Part shown: positions 11,849 to 23,823 of the stretch, piece after piece | Layout of the letters: the number at the start of each line of letters is the position of its first letter | Position numbering within the stretch: the stretch's first letter is position 1 | Source of the DNA: Voacanga thouarsii | Taxonomy: Eukaryota; Streptophyta; Magnoliopsida; Gentianales; Apocynaceae | Assembly (NCBI GenBank): GCA_026120185.1 | Contig: JANUWF010001161.1 | Coordinates: 2,056,001 to 2,120,000, forward strand | Direction of reading: 5' to 3' | Length of the DNA stretch: 64,000 bases | The notes under the pieces: model-generated | Told to the model about the DNA's origin: nothing | Databases searched by the model: none | The model's input: the letters and a program-made list of their open reading frames with translations, nothing else | Program-made: the position numbers and the translations under genes

Positions 11849-14800
11849 ATGTATTAAAAAGTCTAATTATATATATATACATGTTTTGATGTATATATAT
11901 ATATATAATTAGACTTTTTAATATATATGTATATAAATACAATATATATATATGTATATGTATATGTATGTATTGTACTTTCCAATTTCTATGTCTTAAG
12001 TATTTATTATAAGTATTTTTATTATTATTTTAATTTATATTTTATATATATAATTTTTTAAAATTATCATTTTTAAGGACTAAAGTTATTGGCACCCATG
12101 AGTATGTATTTTAAAAAAAAAATGCTTATATTTTAATTTTTTTCAAAAAAGAAAATTAAAACAATTACTACATTCACAGATGACAAAAAATAGTACTCTA
12201 TATAAAATTACCATATTGAAAAAAAAATTGCTTATATTTCTACACTATCAAATTTAATTTAATTAATTTAAAGGGAAAAAAATGAATCTTGGTGTTAGTG
12301 GTAAACGACTTCCAAATTTCCCCCCAAAACACTTTACCACTAAATTTTCCTTTATTTCCCCAAGTTTTCCCTAAATCATCCACTGTGTAAACCCTCAAAA
12401 ACTAGTCAAAGTTGATTGTGGTGATCGACTTCAAAGAATCTGATCTACTGGACGAAGAATCTGACGCTACAAGCATTCGACGAGAGTTCATTTTGATCCT
12501 ATTTGTGTTTCTGTGTGTATTAAATTGCGAATTGCTATTGGAGTCTGTGTTTGGTGTTCTTCTTCTTCTGCCACTTTTGAGTTGTCTTGATGATGAACAT
12601 TGTAGAATTTTTGTTGTCTAAATTTATTTTCTTTCAGTCCCAGTGATTAATTTTTATCAGATAATTTGGGTGATTTGAATGTTAATTGTTTGGCATTGCT
12701 CTGTTGTCTAAATTGGGTTATTTGAATTTGGTTGTTGTAGTTGTTCAAACTTACTGCCACCATGCTAATTTAATTCAATGGATGTGAGTGTTTATGATGT
12801 TTTAGAGGAAGAAATTTTTTGAATGCTGACTAAGTTTGCATAAAATGCTTTTATTTTATTTTATTTTATTTTTTAAGTTCAAAATCATGTTTAGTTTTCT
12901 TTTTCTGTGTAAAGATTTTAGAGATGTTCAATATAACATTCCATTTGTATTCATGAGAAAGTGAAGATGGTATTATCATGATTTTGTTTGTACGATAATG
13001 TTGTGCTCATTCAAGATTGAATTGACAATTAATATGCCAAAAGCTATTGAGCTAAACAGAGTGAGAAATGCTTTTACATATTTTTTAGTTTGTCATTATG
13101 CATTTCAGGCCTATTTCTGTTGATTTTTTTGCAACATTTTGACTTGGAAAAAAGAATCCACACTTTAATGCTTAGGACATCATATGCTATGCTTATGACC
13201 TAGTGGTTTTACTAGTTAAGCATCTGGATTAGGTTTTAATTCATTATCTGTAGCTAGATGTTGCATTACCATACTATACCTCCTTTGGTTTAAGGGATTT
13301 GGAAGTCTTCTGCATTTATCTTTAGTGACTTTTTAACTTAAAACTTCCTTTCCGTGTCTAACTTTCTAAATATCTTGCTTTTGATTTTCCAATGAAAGGA
13401 TATTCTAGAAATTGAAGCATTTTCATTTGGGACCTCACATCTTGGAAAAAATCATTACTCTCTTGCACAACATCATAAAGCATCTTTGCTCAACTTTTAA
13501 TCCCTGGTCCCGGTCCCAGCCTAATGGATAATTGGACCTAAAGTTAAAAAATAAAATAAAAACCTGTAAAAAAAATGAACAAGACACATTCATCATTAAA
13601 ATTTCAATACTCGCAAGAAAATGATTCACAAAATAAATGCCACAAATTATATGAACTAAAGAACTTAACCTCCAATTATGTTCTATGTTAAAAGGCAGAA
13701 GGTGAAAAATACCTCATCTGATCTACTTTAAGAAGTGCAAATGCTCCCTTAGAACATTAGACGCATTTTTCTTGTTAAGAAGAAAAGAATGAAGAAAACA
13801 AAAGCTTGTTGTGGAACTACAAATCTTATGCACCACACAACCCAGTTCATCTAACCTGCCTCCAATCTTCCTCACAATCTGATTCCTCCCCGTTCCTCTA
13901 GTACAAGCAGCTAACTAGCCATCTCTGGTTACGAATTCCAAATATAGGTTACCCAAAATCCATAATAGGAGGTGTTGATTGAGTTCAAAAGTATGGAATT
14001 TTATTGAATAATTGGGGTAATTTGACCTAATTCATGGCAGTGGAACTTCCAGTTTTCCTGAGTTTTCCACCTTGTGATTATCTGTTGTAGTTTCCTCTCT
14101 AGCCATTTAGATTGTGCTTCTTTGTAAATTAAAAAATAGTGAAATTTATTCTAAGGGTTTATTTTGGTTTAATTAGACTTTCCAAATTTAGGTGGTACAT
14201 ATAGTCAAGGACATACTATTCTACACATACTATTTAACTAATCAAGCACATACCATCTTTTCTCATTATCTCCTCTTAACACTCTTCTGCCACATCTATC
14301 CCCTCCTATTATACTTGCAATTCTACCACATTATTCTACCACTATTCTACCATGTCAACTATCATTATTCTCAAGACACCAATAGTGTCATGAAAATTTT
14401 GCAACATTGAAACCTAGCATGGCATATCACAATATTTCCCACATACTTGTAACAAATACTTGTAAATGCATATGAGATGCACTTAAATACTTGTAAAACC
14501 ATATGAGATGCACTTAAATTTCATCATAGATTGACCTACCCCCCCTCCCCCGCCCTTTTTTTTTTTGGAGCATAAGGCCTATAAAATGCTTGAATTCATG
14601 TTTATGTGGAAAGAACTTCTAGCTGAGAGATTCTGGGGAGAGTTGCTAATTGTTTAACAGAATTTAGACATCCAAACCTCCTATTTTTGTAGATAAAAGA
14701 GAGAATGGTACACTTGAAATAAACCCACCTTGAACATTCCTTCTAATTTGTTAGTAAACTGGCTACCGCATTCAATCTTTTGCTGCAATAGTAGATAGGA

Positions 14801-15374
14801 AATCTTTTAGCATAAATGCACAATGGAAATAATGAATAAAGCTTGAGAACTTCAATATATACACCTTGGATATCATGGACTTCTCTACATCAATAGATGC
14901 ATTCTTTCCCAACAATAGCCTTTTGGCAAGATCTTTCTTATAGAATTCTTCAAGTACATCCTTACCCTAAAAGTAAAGTGGGAATTACCTTCAGCATTAT
15001 GTTTACGAGAATATAACAGCAAATAACACTTGATGTCGGTTCTAAAAAAAAAAAAATACTAGAAATTTTGCTGGCATCCCAAATTTTCAGTCAAAATAAG
15101 GCACTTAGTTTTCCTTAAATCTAAAATGGCACTTTTTTTATGTGGCATATTATAATTTAGTCTTTATCTCTTAGGTTTTGTATGGTCTTAAATCTGGCAT
15201 CCTTCTATTCTATCTTTTTTTCTTTTTTTTTTTTTCGTTGGTGGTGGTATTTTCCATTATCAATTGGACCTTCATTTGTATATGTGTGTATATGCATAGG
15301 AAATATGTAAAAGCTTAAGTGTGTATTTAGAATGAGCGGGTGATGTAGCTTGTCACCAAATGTAGGTTGATACG
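11181..15374. other. CACTA internal non-coding DNA before the transposase
   Basis: AT-rich with AT runs (11811-11843 and around 11890-11915) and no recognisable gene. A perfect 11-bp inverted repeat (TTAGTGGTAAA at 12295-12305, TTTACCACTAA at 12333-12343) lies ahead of a less AT-rich stretch to about 12620. That stretch may belong to the leader of the transposase gene, but I see no proof. The motif CATATGAGATGCACTTAAAT around 14470-14520 recurs near 22250 and 22955, marking material shared within this element. Confidence 0.4.
11811..11843. repeat. (TA)n microsatellite
   Basis: Alternating TA run, followed by further AT-rich inverted sequence to about 11960. Confidence 0.9.
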
Positions 15375-18300
15375 ATGAGAGAAGCTTGAGCATGGATGTA
15401 TAATAGGCCTTTACCTAGTAAAAAGGGGTTAACAAGGGAGTTTCTTCATGGTATTGATGAGTTTGTTCAATTTACAACTACACAAGTTGATTTTACTAGT
15501 GGAGGAAAAATAAGGTGACCATGCTTAAAGTGCAAAAGCCGTAGGTTTTCTAATGTAGATTATGTAAAGCTTCATTTGTGTCAGAAGGGATTTATCTCAA
15601 ATTACTATTAATGGTATGCTCATGGGGAACCTTATATTTTTAGTTCATAGCAAAGGAACAGTATAGAGGTTGATAACGAAATGGAGAAAAGTCCTATTGT
15701 AAGCCATCAAATTAGAAAAATGGTATTTGATGCAACATGACATGATATAAGATTTAGTAAAACTATATAGATGGAAGAAAAGCCTAATACGAATGCACAG
15801 AGTATCTATGATCTGCTACATGCTGCGGATGAGCCTTTATTGCCATGCTGTAGTCACTCCCAGTTATCCACAGTTGTGCGACTTCTGAACATTAAGTTTC
15901 ATTATAACTTACCTGAAGCCTATTATGATGCAATATCACAGTTGATTAAATATGTCATACTTAAAGTGGATAAGCTACCTAAAAACTTTTATGAGATAAA
16001 AAAGCTTGTATCTGGGTTAGGACTTTCGTATGAACAAATAGATTGTTGTGTGAAATGATGTATGCTTTTTAGAAAAGAGTGTATTGGTTGACAAATAGTA
16101 GGTTTTGCAACCATCCGAGATGGAAGCCAAAAAAAGGAAGGTCAGGCATGGACAAAAATTTAGCATATGCAAGAATGCACTACTTCCCATTAACAGCAAG
16201 ATTGCAGTGATTGAATGCTTCAAAAACTACAGCTGAGCATATGAGATGGCATGTGGAAAATGAATCCCTTCAGAGCACCATTAGTCATCCTTCTGATGCA
16301 GAAGCTTGGAAGGTTTTCAATAGCACACACCCAACATTTTCTTCTGAGTCTTAAAATGTAAGACTTGTACTTTGCACTAACGGTTTTGCTCTATTTGGGA
16401 TATTTGATAAGCAGTATTCGTGTTGGCCTGTGATGGTAACACCATATAATTTGCCACCTGGTATGTGTATGAAAACGACATACATTTTTCTTAGTACAAT
16501 AATACCTAGTCCTAAAAACCCCAAGAAGAAGCTCGATGTCTATTTGTAGCCTTTGGTTCATGAATTAATACATCTATGGGAAGTCAGTGTTCTTACATAT
16601 GACATTTCAAAAAAGCAAAATTTTCAGATGAAATCTGCTCTAATGTGGACGATCAGTTATTTCCCAGCATATGGCATGTTATCTGGATAGAGTACAGTTG
16701 GTAAATTACCTTATCCATATTGTATAGGAAAGTTGAAGGCATTCAGGCTTTAAAACTCTAAAAAGAAATACTTCTTTGATTGTTATCAACTGTTCTTACC
16801 ATTAGACCACCCTTTTCGGAAGAATAAGAGCTTATTTAGAAAGAATTGAATTGAGGATTTAGTACCCCCACGTAGACTAAGTGGAGATGAAATATGGGCA
16901 CAGGTGAAGGATTTGCAAACTGTCATTGAAAATGGTGGGAATGATGTACTTGAAGGATACAGGAAATCCCACAACTAGAGTAAGCAAAGTATATTTTGGA
17001 GCTTACCATATTGGAGGACAAATGTCATTAGGCATAATCTTGATGTAATACATATTATTAAGAATTTTTTTTTATAATATCTTTAATACAGTATTTGATG
17101 TGAAGGGGAAGATAAAAAACCATGAGAATGTAAAGAGGCATTTACGTGAGATTTACCGATAAAGGGATTAAGAGTTTGTAGAAGAAGGTACCAAGAAATC
17201 TTTGAAATTCCCAAATAGTTATGTTTCCAATTTTTCAAGATGCATGGATGAGAAGCAATGCAAATTGTTTGACCTTAAAAAGCCATGATTATCATGTATT
17301 CACACTTCGGTTGATACTAATAGCATTTCACTTTTTGCTTCCAGATGTTGTCAGCAATGCTCTAACAGAATTGAGCTTGTTCTTCAAGGACTTGACTTTT
17401 AGAATGTTATGTGATGAACAAATTTTGAAACTAGAAGAGAACATTGCTATGATCGTATGCAAATTGTAGAAAATTTTTCCATCAAGCTTCTTTTTTTTAT
17501 TTAATAGAACATTTTCCAATCCACTTACCATATGAAGCTTTGGTGGGAGGTCCTTTGCAATATAGGTGGATGTATCCTTTTGAGAGGTTAGTTAAATATC
17601 TAATTTATTATTTATTAAACCTCAATTTGTTAATATCCATATTGATAAATCTCCAACCGTAGGTTCTTGTACAATTTAAAGCAGAAGGTGAAAAATAAAA
17701 CAAGAGTTGAAGCTTCAATTTGCAATGCATATCTAGTTAAAGAAGTTTTGACATTTTGTACTTTTAACTTTGATCATAATGTCAAAACAAAGAGTAGAAG
17801 GGTTGAACAAAATGACAATGGTAGTGGTTGTGGTGAATTAACGAGGTCAAATATTTCAATATTTATCTATCCTAGGTAGCCATCATGTGCTGCAAAAACA
17901 AGGTTCCTATCATATAAAGAGTATGATGCAGCTACATTGTATGTGTTGCTAAATATCGAAGAGGTTCAACCATATATGGAGTGAGTATGAATTTGCACAA
18001 ATTGTTTTGGAATGAGATAAAATTTGACATCTCACCATTTTTTTATTTTAATAAAATTCAAGCTTTTCAAGATTGAGAAGGGCTCTAATACAGCCAACAT
18101 TTCTAAATTTGATTTAGAGTTAGCATTGGAAAAAGAGTTTGTTCGATAGTTAAAAGAATATATAAGCATATATCTAATGTCATGTCATCCCAAATTTCTA
18201 TTCTAATTAACGTCATATTTTTAAGTTATACAATTTTTATGTCAAATAGGTGTATGATCTAGCTAACAATATTTCAAACGATGAAATAAAACATCTGAGT

Positions 18301-18996
18301 TGGGGGCTAAAGAGATTTGTGCAAACCTACACAATTTTTTTGTGAATGGCTACAACGTTCTCACTGTTGCTTGTAGCAAAGGAAAAGCTACTACAAATAG
18401 TGGCGTATGAATGAAAGGTTCTAATAATAATGATGAAGGCATAGTGGATTACTATGGTGCTTTGAAGGAAGTGGTATAGCTGGAGTATCCTAGTTTGCTT
18501 GTTAAACATGCCTATTTGTTTCATTGTGATTGGTATGATCCAAGACATGATGTGGGACTTAGAATTTATCCTAAGTACAAACTGCTTGATATTAATCCTA
18601 AAAGATTATGGAACAAATTTGAGCCATTTACATTTTGCATTTCAAGCAACCCAAGTGTATTTTGTACCATATCCAAGTACCAAAAAGGATAATGCAGATT
18701 GGTTGCATGTTTGTCATGTCGCTGCAAGACGAATGTTAGAGATGGCTACAGCTAATAGTGCATTGCAAGAAAATGAAGTTCAGAATCCAAGTATTGATAT
18801 TATGGATGATCCATTAGATAATCTAAGGGATCCAAACAATATTTATGAAGATGTGGACCCCTCTGTTAATGTTAGTTTGCATGAGAATGACCAAGGGCTA
18901 AAGAGTAGTTTTGATGAATCTAATATATCAATATCTACTTCAGAGTCAGAAGATGAAGTAGATAGCAAATTCTATAGTGAAAATGACTCGTTATAA
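15375..18996 (+). pseudogene. CACTA transposase (TNP2/TnpD type), broken
   Basis: Transposase that would cut the CACTA ends. In order: an N-terminal transposase-associated zinc-finger-like region with WMYNRPLPSKKG (about 15390) and CLKCKS; a TNP2 core with RWKPKK, TAEHMRWH, VTPYNLPPGMCMK (near 16440) and FPAYGMLSG (near 16670); a DUF4218 region with LKSHDYHV and GGPLQYRWMYPFER (about 17543-17586); and a DUF4216 region with HCDWYDPRHDVGLRI and VYFVPYPSTKKD (18520-18690), then an acidic tail. Several stops and shifts break the frame: a TGA at the fifth codon, stops inside TNP2, and a shift near 17070. A 76-bp intron (17587-17662) is still recognisable. This is the usual plant CACTA gene order and it lies on the same strand as the second gene. 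Confidence 0.88.
17587..17662 (+). other. Intron in the DUF4218 part of the transposase
   Basis: Donor GTTAGT and acceptor CGTAG. Removing the 76 bp joins the frame from YPFER to FLYNLKQKVKNKTRVEAS, the usual DUF4218 continuity, whereas the unspliced frame runs into a stop. A second intron probably ends at about 18250, before VYDLANNISNDEIKHL, but its donor is unclear. Confidence 0.7.
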
Positions 18997-19583
18997 TATA
19001 TTAGAATTTTGAGACATTTTTATATTTTGTAGTTATTTATTTTAGATGTATTCAATTAACATATTGATTTTGTTTTATGTATCTCGTTAAATCGTGAGCA
19101 TTTGTTGATTATTTAGTAGATTTTTGTTCAAAGTTTCACCATATTCTTTTCTTTTTTTTGGAACTACTCAAACTTAAAAAACCAGTGACCTTATTGATTT
19201 ATGTGTTTTCTTTGACTGACAGTGTTGTTGAAATCTGTGGGTAACTCAGTCGAACAAGTTGAAGCTGCCCCCAACTAGTATTGGTATGGTTCTTATTTAA
19301 TGCATTTGGATGCCTCTTTGTTACTTTAGTTGTTTTTCAAACAAAATTAAATCTTCATAAATCTATTATAGCGACCAACATTTAATATAGTTTTTTAGAG
19401 ATCCTGTTTTAATTGTTGGACATCTTTCAAGAAATTCTCTCTACATTATAGAGAAACCGTGCTTGAAAGTGGTTAGAACTTTTGACTTATAATCTAAAGA
19501 AAAGCATATATAAGAATGTGGAAGATTAAAATTATATACACCACATGACAGCTTAGATGATCCAATCATTTGCCCAAGATGAG
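18997..19583. other. CACTA internal non-coding DNA
   Basis: Region downstream of the transposase, with no recognisable coding or repeat. Confidence 0.4.
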
Positions 19584-21085
19584 TGATAGGGGCTAAAAGC
19601 ACCATTATTTTCTAGTTATTTGAGGTTGTTTTGAGATACATTTGTTGTAATAACTAGGCATATTTCTTCCTATTTGATATTTTTCTTGTGAAAAGTGTTT
19701 TTGGCAAATTTGTGTAGATTTAAGTTAAATTCGAGCAGAAAGTGAGCAAGTTCAGAATGTACCTGGTGCCAGGCCCAGCCAAGGGACCAGGCGCCAGGTC
19801 TATTTTGGTTCAATAGAGGAATTCGAGCCAGGTTTTAGGGGAAAACTAGAACAAACCTAGCGCCAGGTCTGGCACCGGGTCAATGCTATTTTTCGAGGAG
19901 AACAGGGTAAAAATAGGGAAAGAACAGAGTGCACCTAGCGTCAGGTGGGTCGAAGGTACCCGGCGCCAGGTACGCTCTGGAAAGTGAATATTCTGTGTAT
20001 AAAATTTGGGATTGTCCAATGATTTTGGTATTTTCCTAGCCCTACTCAGCCAAGACTTCTTCAACCATGAATTTAGCATCCAAGAGACTTATAAAAGCAT
20101 AAGAAAACACAAGGGTTGAGGGATATACACATAGAAAGGTGAATTAAAGAGGTAAAATTCTCAAATACTCATTGAATGAGAGATTCACCTAATCAAGGAG
20201 GATTGTTCAAGGGAGTCTTCAATGGTGAAGAAAGAGGCTTGTCTATGAGTGCTTTCTTTTATTTTTATCTTCTTTTCCTTTAATAATGATGTATTCAATA
20301 TTTGTATTGTAATTTAACATTATTTGGGGATTCATAATTTTGTGTCAATTCAATTATTTAATCAATTCTTTGTCATCTTTGGTGTTTGATTACTTGTTAT
20401 CATTTGTTATTGATGCGAGTTCTTGTAATTAACTTGGGACAATGATGTTAGGAGTTTCATTGCATTGATTTTGTATTTGTCCAATCTTGATAGACTTGAA
20501 TGACGAAGTTAAGGTTATAGGACTAAGTAATCAAAGATTAGTTTATTTCACCTTGAGCAAAGAATTATTAGCTAATTTCATGAATTGGGTCTAATGCATG
20601 TTTTGGTTATATTAGCTAGATTGGAAAATCTGTTAATTTAGTCAAAATATAGGATTCCATGGATTGGATAACGAAGTGGAATTTATTTAAGTAGATTCAT
20701 GACTTGTGAAACAATTGAATTTTACTTTATATTCTTTCATGATACCAAAATGATAATTAGTTGAGAGAATTGCTAGTTGGTTCATTATCATGTTTTCTAG
20801 GTAATCGGTTAAATTACATATTCTTACATCCTTGAGTTGTATATATATTCCTTTGTTTTTCTTTTTATTCTTTTCTCACTTTATTTAGGTCAGTTAAATA
20901 ATAAATGAAAAATGATTAGTGTGTATTTGTTCCTTTGAAGACCGATACTCGTTAATTCCCTATACTATGCTTGCGATGAGTATACATGCTCATATGTGTA
21001 TTTTGAAATTAATATTTTAATTAAAACTTGACTAAGGTATGAATTTAAATTTGATGATTTTTATACACGCAAAATTTACACATCA
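19584..21085 (+). mobile_element. Solo LTR, gypsy-like (1.5 kb)
   Basis: Starts TGATAGGGGC and ends TTACACATCA. It is flanked by ATGAG (19579-19583) and ATGAC (21086-21090), a 5-bp duplication with one change. The U3 part holds several GC-rich variants of GGCGCCAGGT between about 19765 and 19970. The start matches the insertion at 39820, so the family occurs twice. I assign it to Ty3/gypsy (Tat/Athila-like) from the style of its ends; no internal domain is present to prove that. Confidence 0.8.
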
Positions 21086-22144
21086 ATGACGATCTGAAAT
21101 GAAATAAGAATTATGTTTGAAAATTATAATGCATTTAAGTTATTGAACAAGTTTGCTAAGGGAAATCAAATTAAAGGAAAACAGTGGGAGAAAAAGCACA
21201 TTGTAAAGTGTTATGGAAGAGGTCAACTTAATGGTTCCCATATGTGTGACATTACATGCTTCCTATAGGTAATTTTACTGATATATTGTGTTTATTGACA
21301 TTAGCTATGCTTTCTTGAAGTTGTTAGCTTTGTACTAGTTGTATTCTTTTTCTATATTTATGAAATCTTATTTTTACTTTACTCTTGATGCATGAAATTT
21401 TAGACATTTCAAGATGTTTCATGACATTTCGGACTAATAGGTCCAAGCTCATTATTTAGATATTTTGTTCTGAGATATAAGCTTCGTTCTGAGATATAAG
21501 CTACAATGAAGCTACTACCAATAGTAAAGGATTTATTTTGCAAGACAAAAATTGAGTAATCTTCAATGATTTCTAACCCTTGGATATTCTGATTTAATCT
21601 ATGTTAAATATTTGAGGTGGATTGAAGGAAATACAGTAGGTTGTTGCTTACAACAGTCAAATAAATTGATTATGTGAATTTCTTATGGTGGATATTCTTG
21701 ATTTCCATTTTGAAACTGTCTGCTATGTTGTTTGATATGGACTACATTGAGCTATAATTGATTGATAGAACTATGTTATGGCAATTTTTTTATTCTTAAT
21801 TGGGTTGTTCAGTGCATTTTGTTTACTATTTTATTGAGTTACTTTGAAATTGTATAGGTGTCAATTGTGGCATTTTTGTTGAATGAGTAGATGTTTTGTT
21901 AATTTTGGAATATTTTGAATCTATTGATTAGTTTTATATGTTGAGGTTTGAGAAGAAGGGAATTGGTGCTGAAAAGAGTTTTGGAGAAAGGGTGATCTAT
22001 TGAATACATTGGTTTGGATTGTTGATTTTTCGTGGACAGGGTCAAGAGGATTATGTGATTGATTGATGATAGTTGCATTGTGTTGATTGAATGAAGGGAT
22101 ATTAAGTTGAGATTATGAATGGGCATTGAGTGAAAGTCTGTGTC

Positions 22145-22874
22145 CATAGGTACACTATACATACAACATAAGGTCTTGAAAAATACATAAATATAGCATA
22201 CATACAGTATATATACAATATACATATAGCATACATACAGCAAAACCGTATGAGATGCACTTAAATTGCATCAAAAGTTAGCAAAATATGTACCAGAATT
22301 ATGCAGACTTCTAGCAATTATAATGCTAACCAAGATTTTTTTTGCCATTTCTCATAAGAAGGAAAAGCTTCAATTGTTCCATTTACCAGAAAATTCATGC
22401 CTATAATCATAAGCCAGAAATGCATCAACAGTTCCATACTTGATCTTCTCATCTAACTAACATCAATCATAATTATTCCATTCTGCATTGTACCAATTGA
22501 TTCTAGCAGGGTTTCACTAATTCCCCCTTTTTACCTAGCACCACTAGCCTCTCCAAATTTTATATTCCATAATATCCTTACTTCACATTCTTGGAGTACT
22601 CTGCCAATTTTCGCCAATCCCATAGCTTCTAGAACTTCACTTTGAAGTTCTCAATCTTTTTCATAGTCACTTCCATTCCATCACTAGAAACAATAGCATT
22701 GTTGTTAGACAAAAGGTCTAAGTGCGTTGCCAGTTTGACATTCATATGGTGGCTCGTAAATCAGGCAGTGATTTCCAACACAAATCTGTAAAATCTAGTA
22801 CAGCATAAGGCCTTGAAAAAATACATAGGTACACCATACATACAACATAAGGCCTTGAAGTAAAATACATAAAT

Positions 22875-22908
<34 letters not shown>

Positions 22909-23130
22909 GCATATATGTAGCAAACATACAACATACATACAACAAAACCATATGAGATGCACTTAAATTGCATTAAAAGTTAGCAAAATATGTACCAGAA
23001 TTATGCAGACTTCTAGCGATTATAATGCCAACTAAGATGTTTCTACCAGTTATCATAAGGAAAAGCTTCAATGATTCTATTTTCCAGAAAATTCATGCCC
23101 ATATCATAAGCCAAAAATACATCAACATTT
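22145..23130 (+). repeat. Direct duplication, ~300-bp block spaced ~690 bp
   Basis: Two diverged copies (about 22145-22450 and 22825-23130) share long stretches including ATGTACCAGAATTATGCAGA and ACCAGAAAATTCATGCC-type sequence. A third, partial relative lies at 23225-23300, and the short core CATATGAGATGCACTTAAAT also occurs near 14470-14520. Confidence 0.75.
22879..22908. repeat. (TA)n microsatellite
   Basis: About 14 TA units within the second copy of the duplicated block. Confidence 0.9.
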
Positions 23131-23823
23131 CCATATCAATGTTATTAATCCATTCCTAGGTAAGCTGAAATTTCTGAAATTAATTAACATGTTGCTGAAA
23201 TTTCTGTCATATTGCTTGAATAATTAAAACCATAGGTACACCATACATATAGCATATATACACTTTATATACGTACAACATACATACAACATACCTACAG
23301 TATGTACATAGTAATATACACTTTATATACATACAGATACATACATCATATATACATCTTTTTATTGCTAATCTCCTATGAATTTGTTCCACTAAGTTGC
23401 TATTTAAGTTGCAATCTTATTGTATATACACTTAATTTCAAGCAAGGCAAATATGGAATGGTTACAAAATAATAGAATTTTGAATATCATACCATCTCCA
23501 TTTACCCTATGTATGTCCTATCATTTTGCATTTATGCAGTGTCTCCAAAAATACATAAACTAGAATTAAAAAGAAAAAAAAAAGAGGAAATCAGAGAAAT
23601 GCATAAACATTTCACAGTTCATCCCCTTCTTTTACAGATCTCATTTAACAGACCTAATATCTAATATCTAATTACATTAATTTTCTCAAATGAAAAACCT
23701 TTTTATTAAAGCATCTCTCCTTCCTCTTTTGGTGAAACTTTGACAAAGCTGCTTCTCTATGTGTTAATTTATTTTGATCTACTCCATTTCCATAACCACT
23801 GCTATTAGCTTCTCCACTTCCAC

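Larger units (their letters stand above)
21086..23823. other. CACTA internal non-coding DNA with a duplicated block
   Basis: No recognisable gene. A block with ACATACAACATAAGG, CATATGAGATGCACTTAAAT and GTACCAGAATTATGCAGACT appears at about 22145-22450 and again at about 22825-23130. ACATAC-type simple repeats and a TA run accompany it. Open frames here are translations of these simple repeats. Confidence 0.6.

Noticed and set aside
12412..12621. Plus-strand 69-codon frame as a host exon
   Set aside because: It has no domain, no convincing splice sites, and lies inside the CACTA element.
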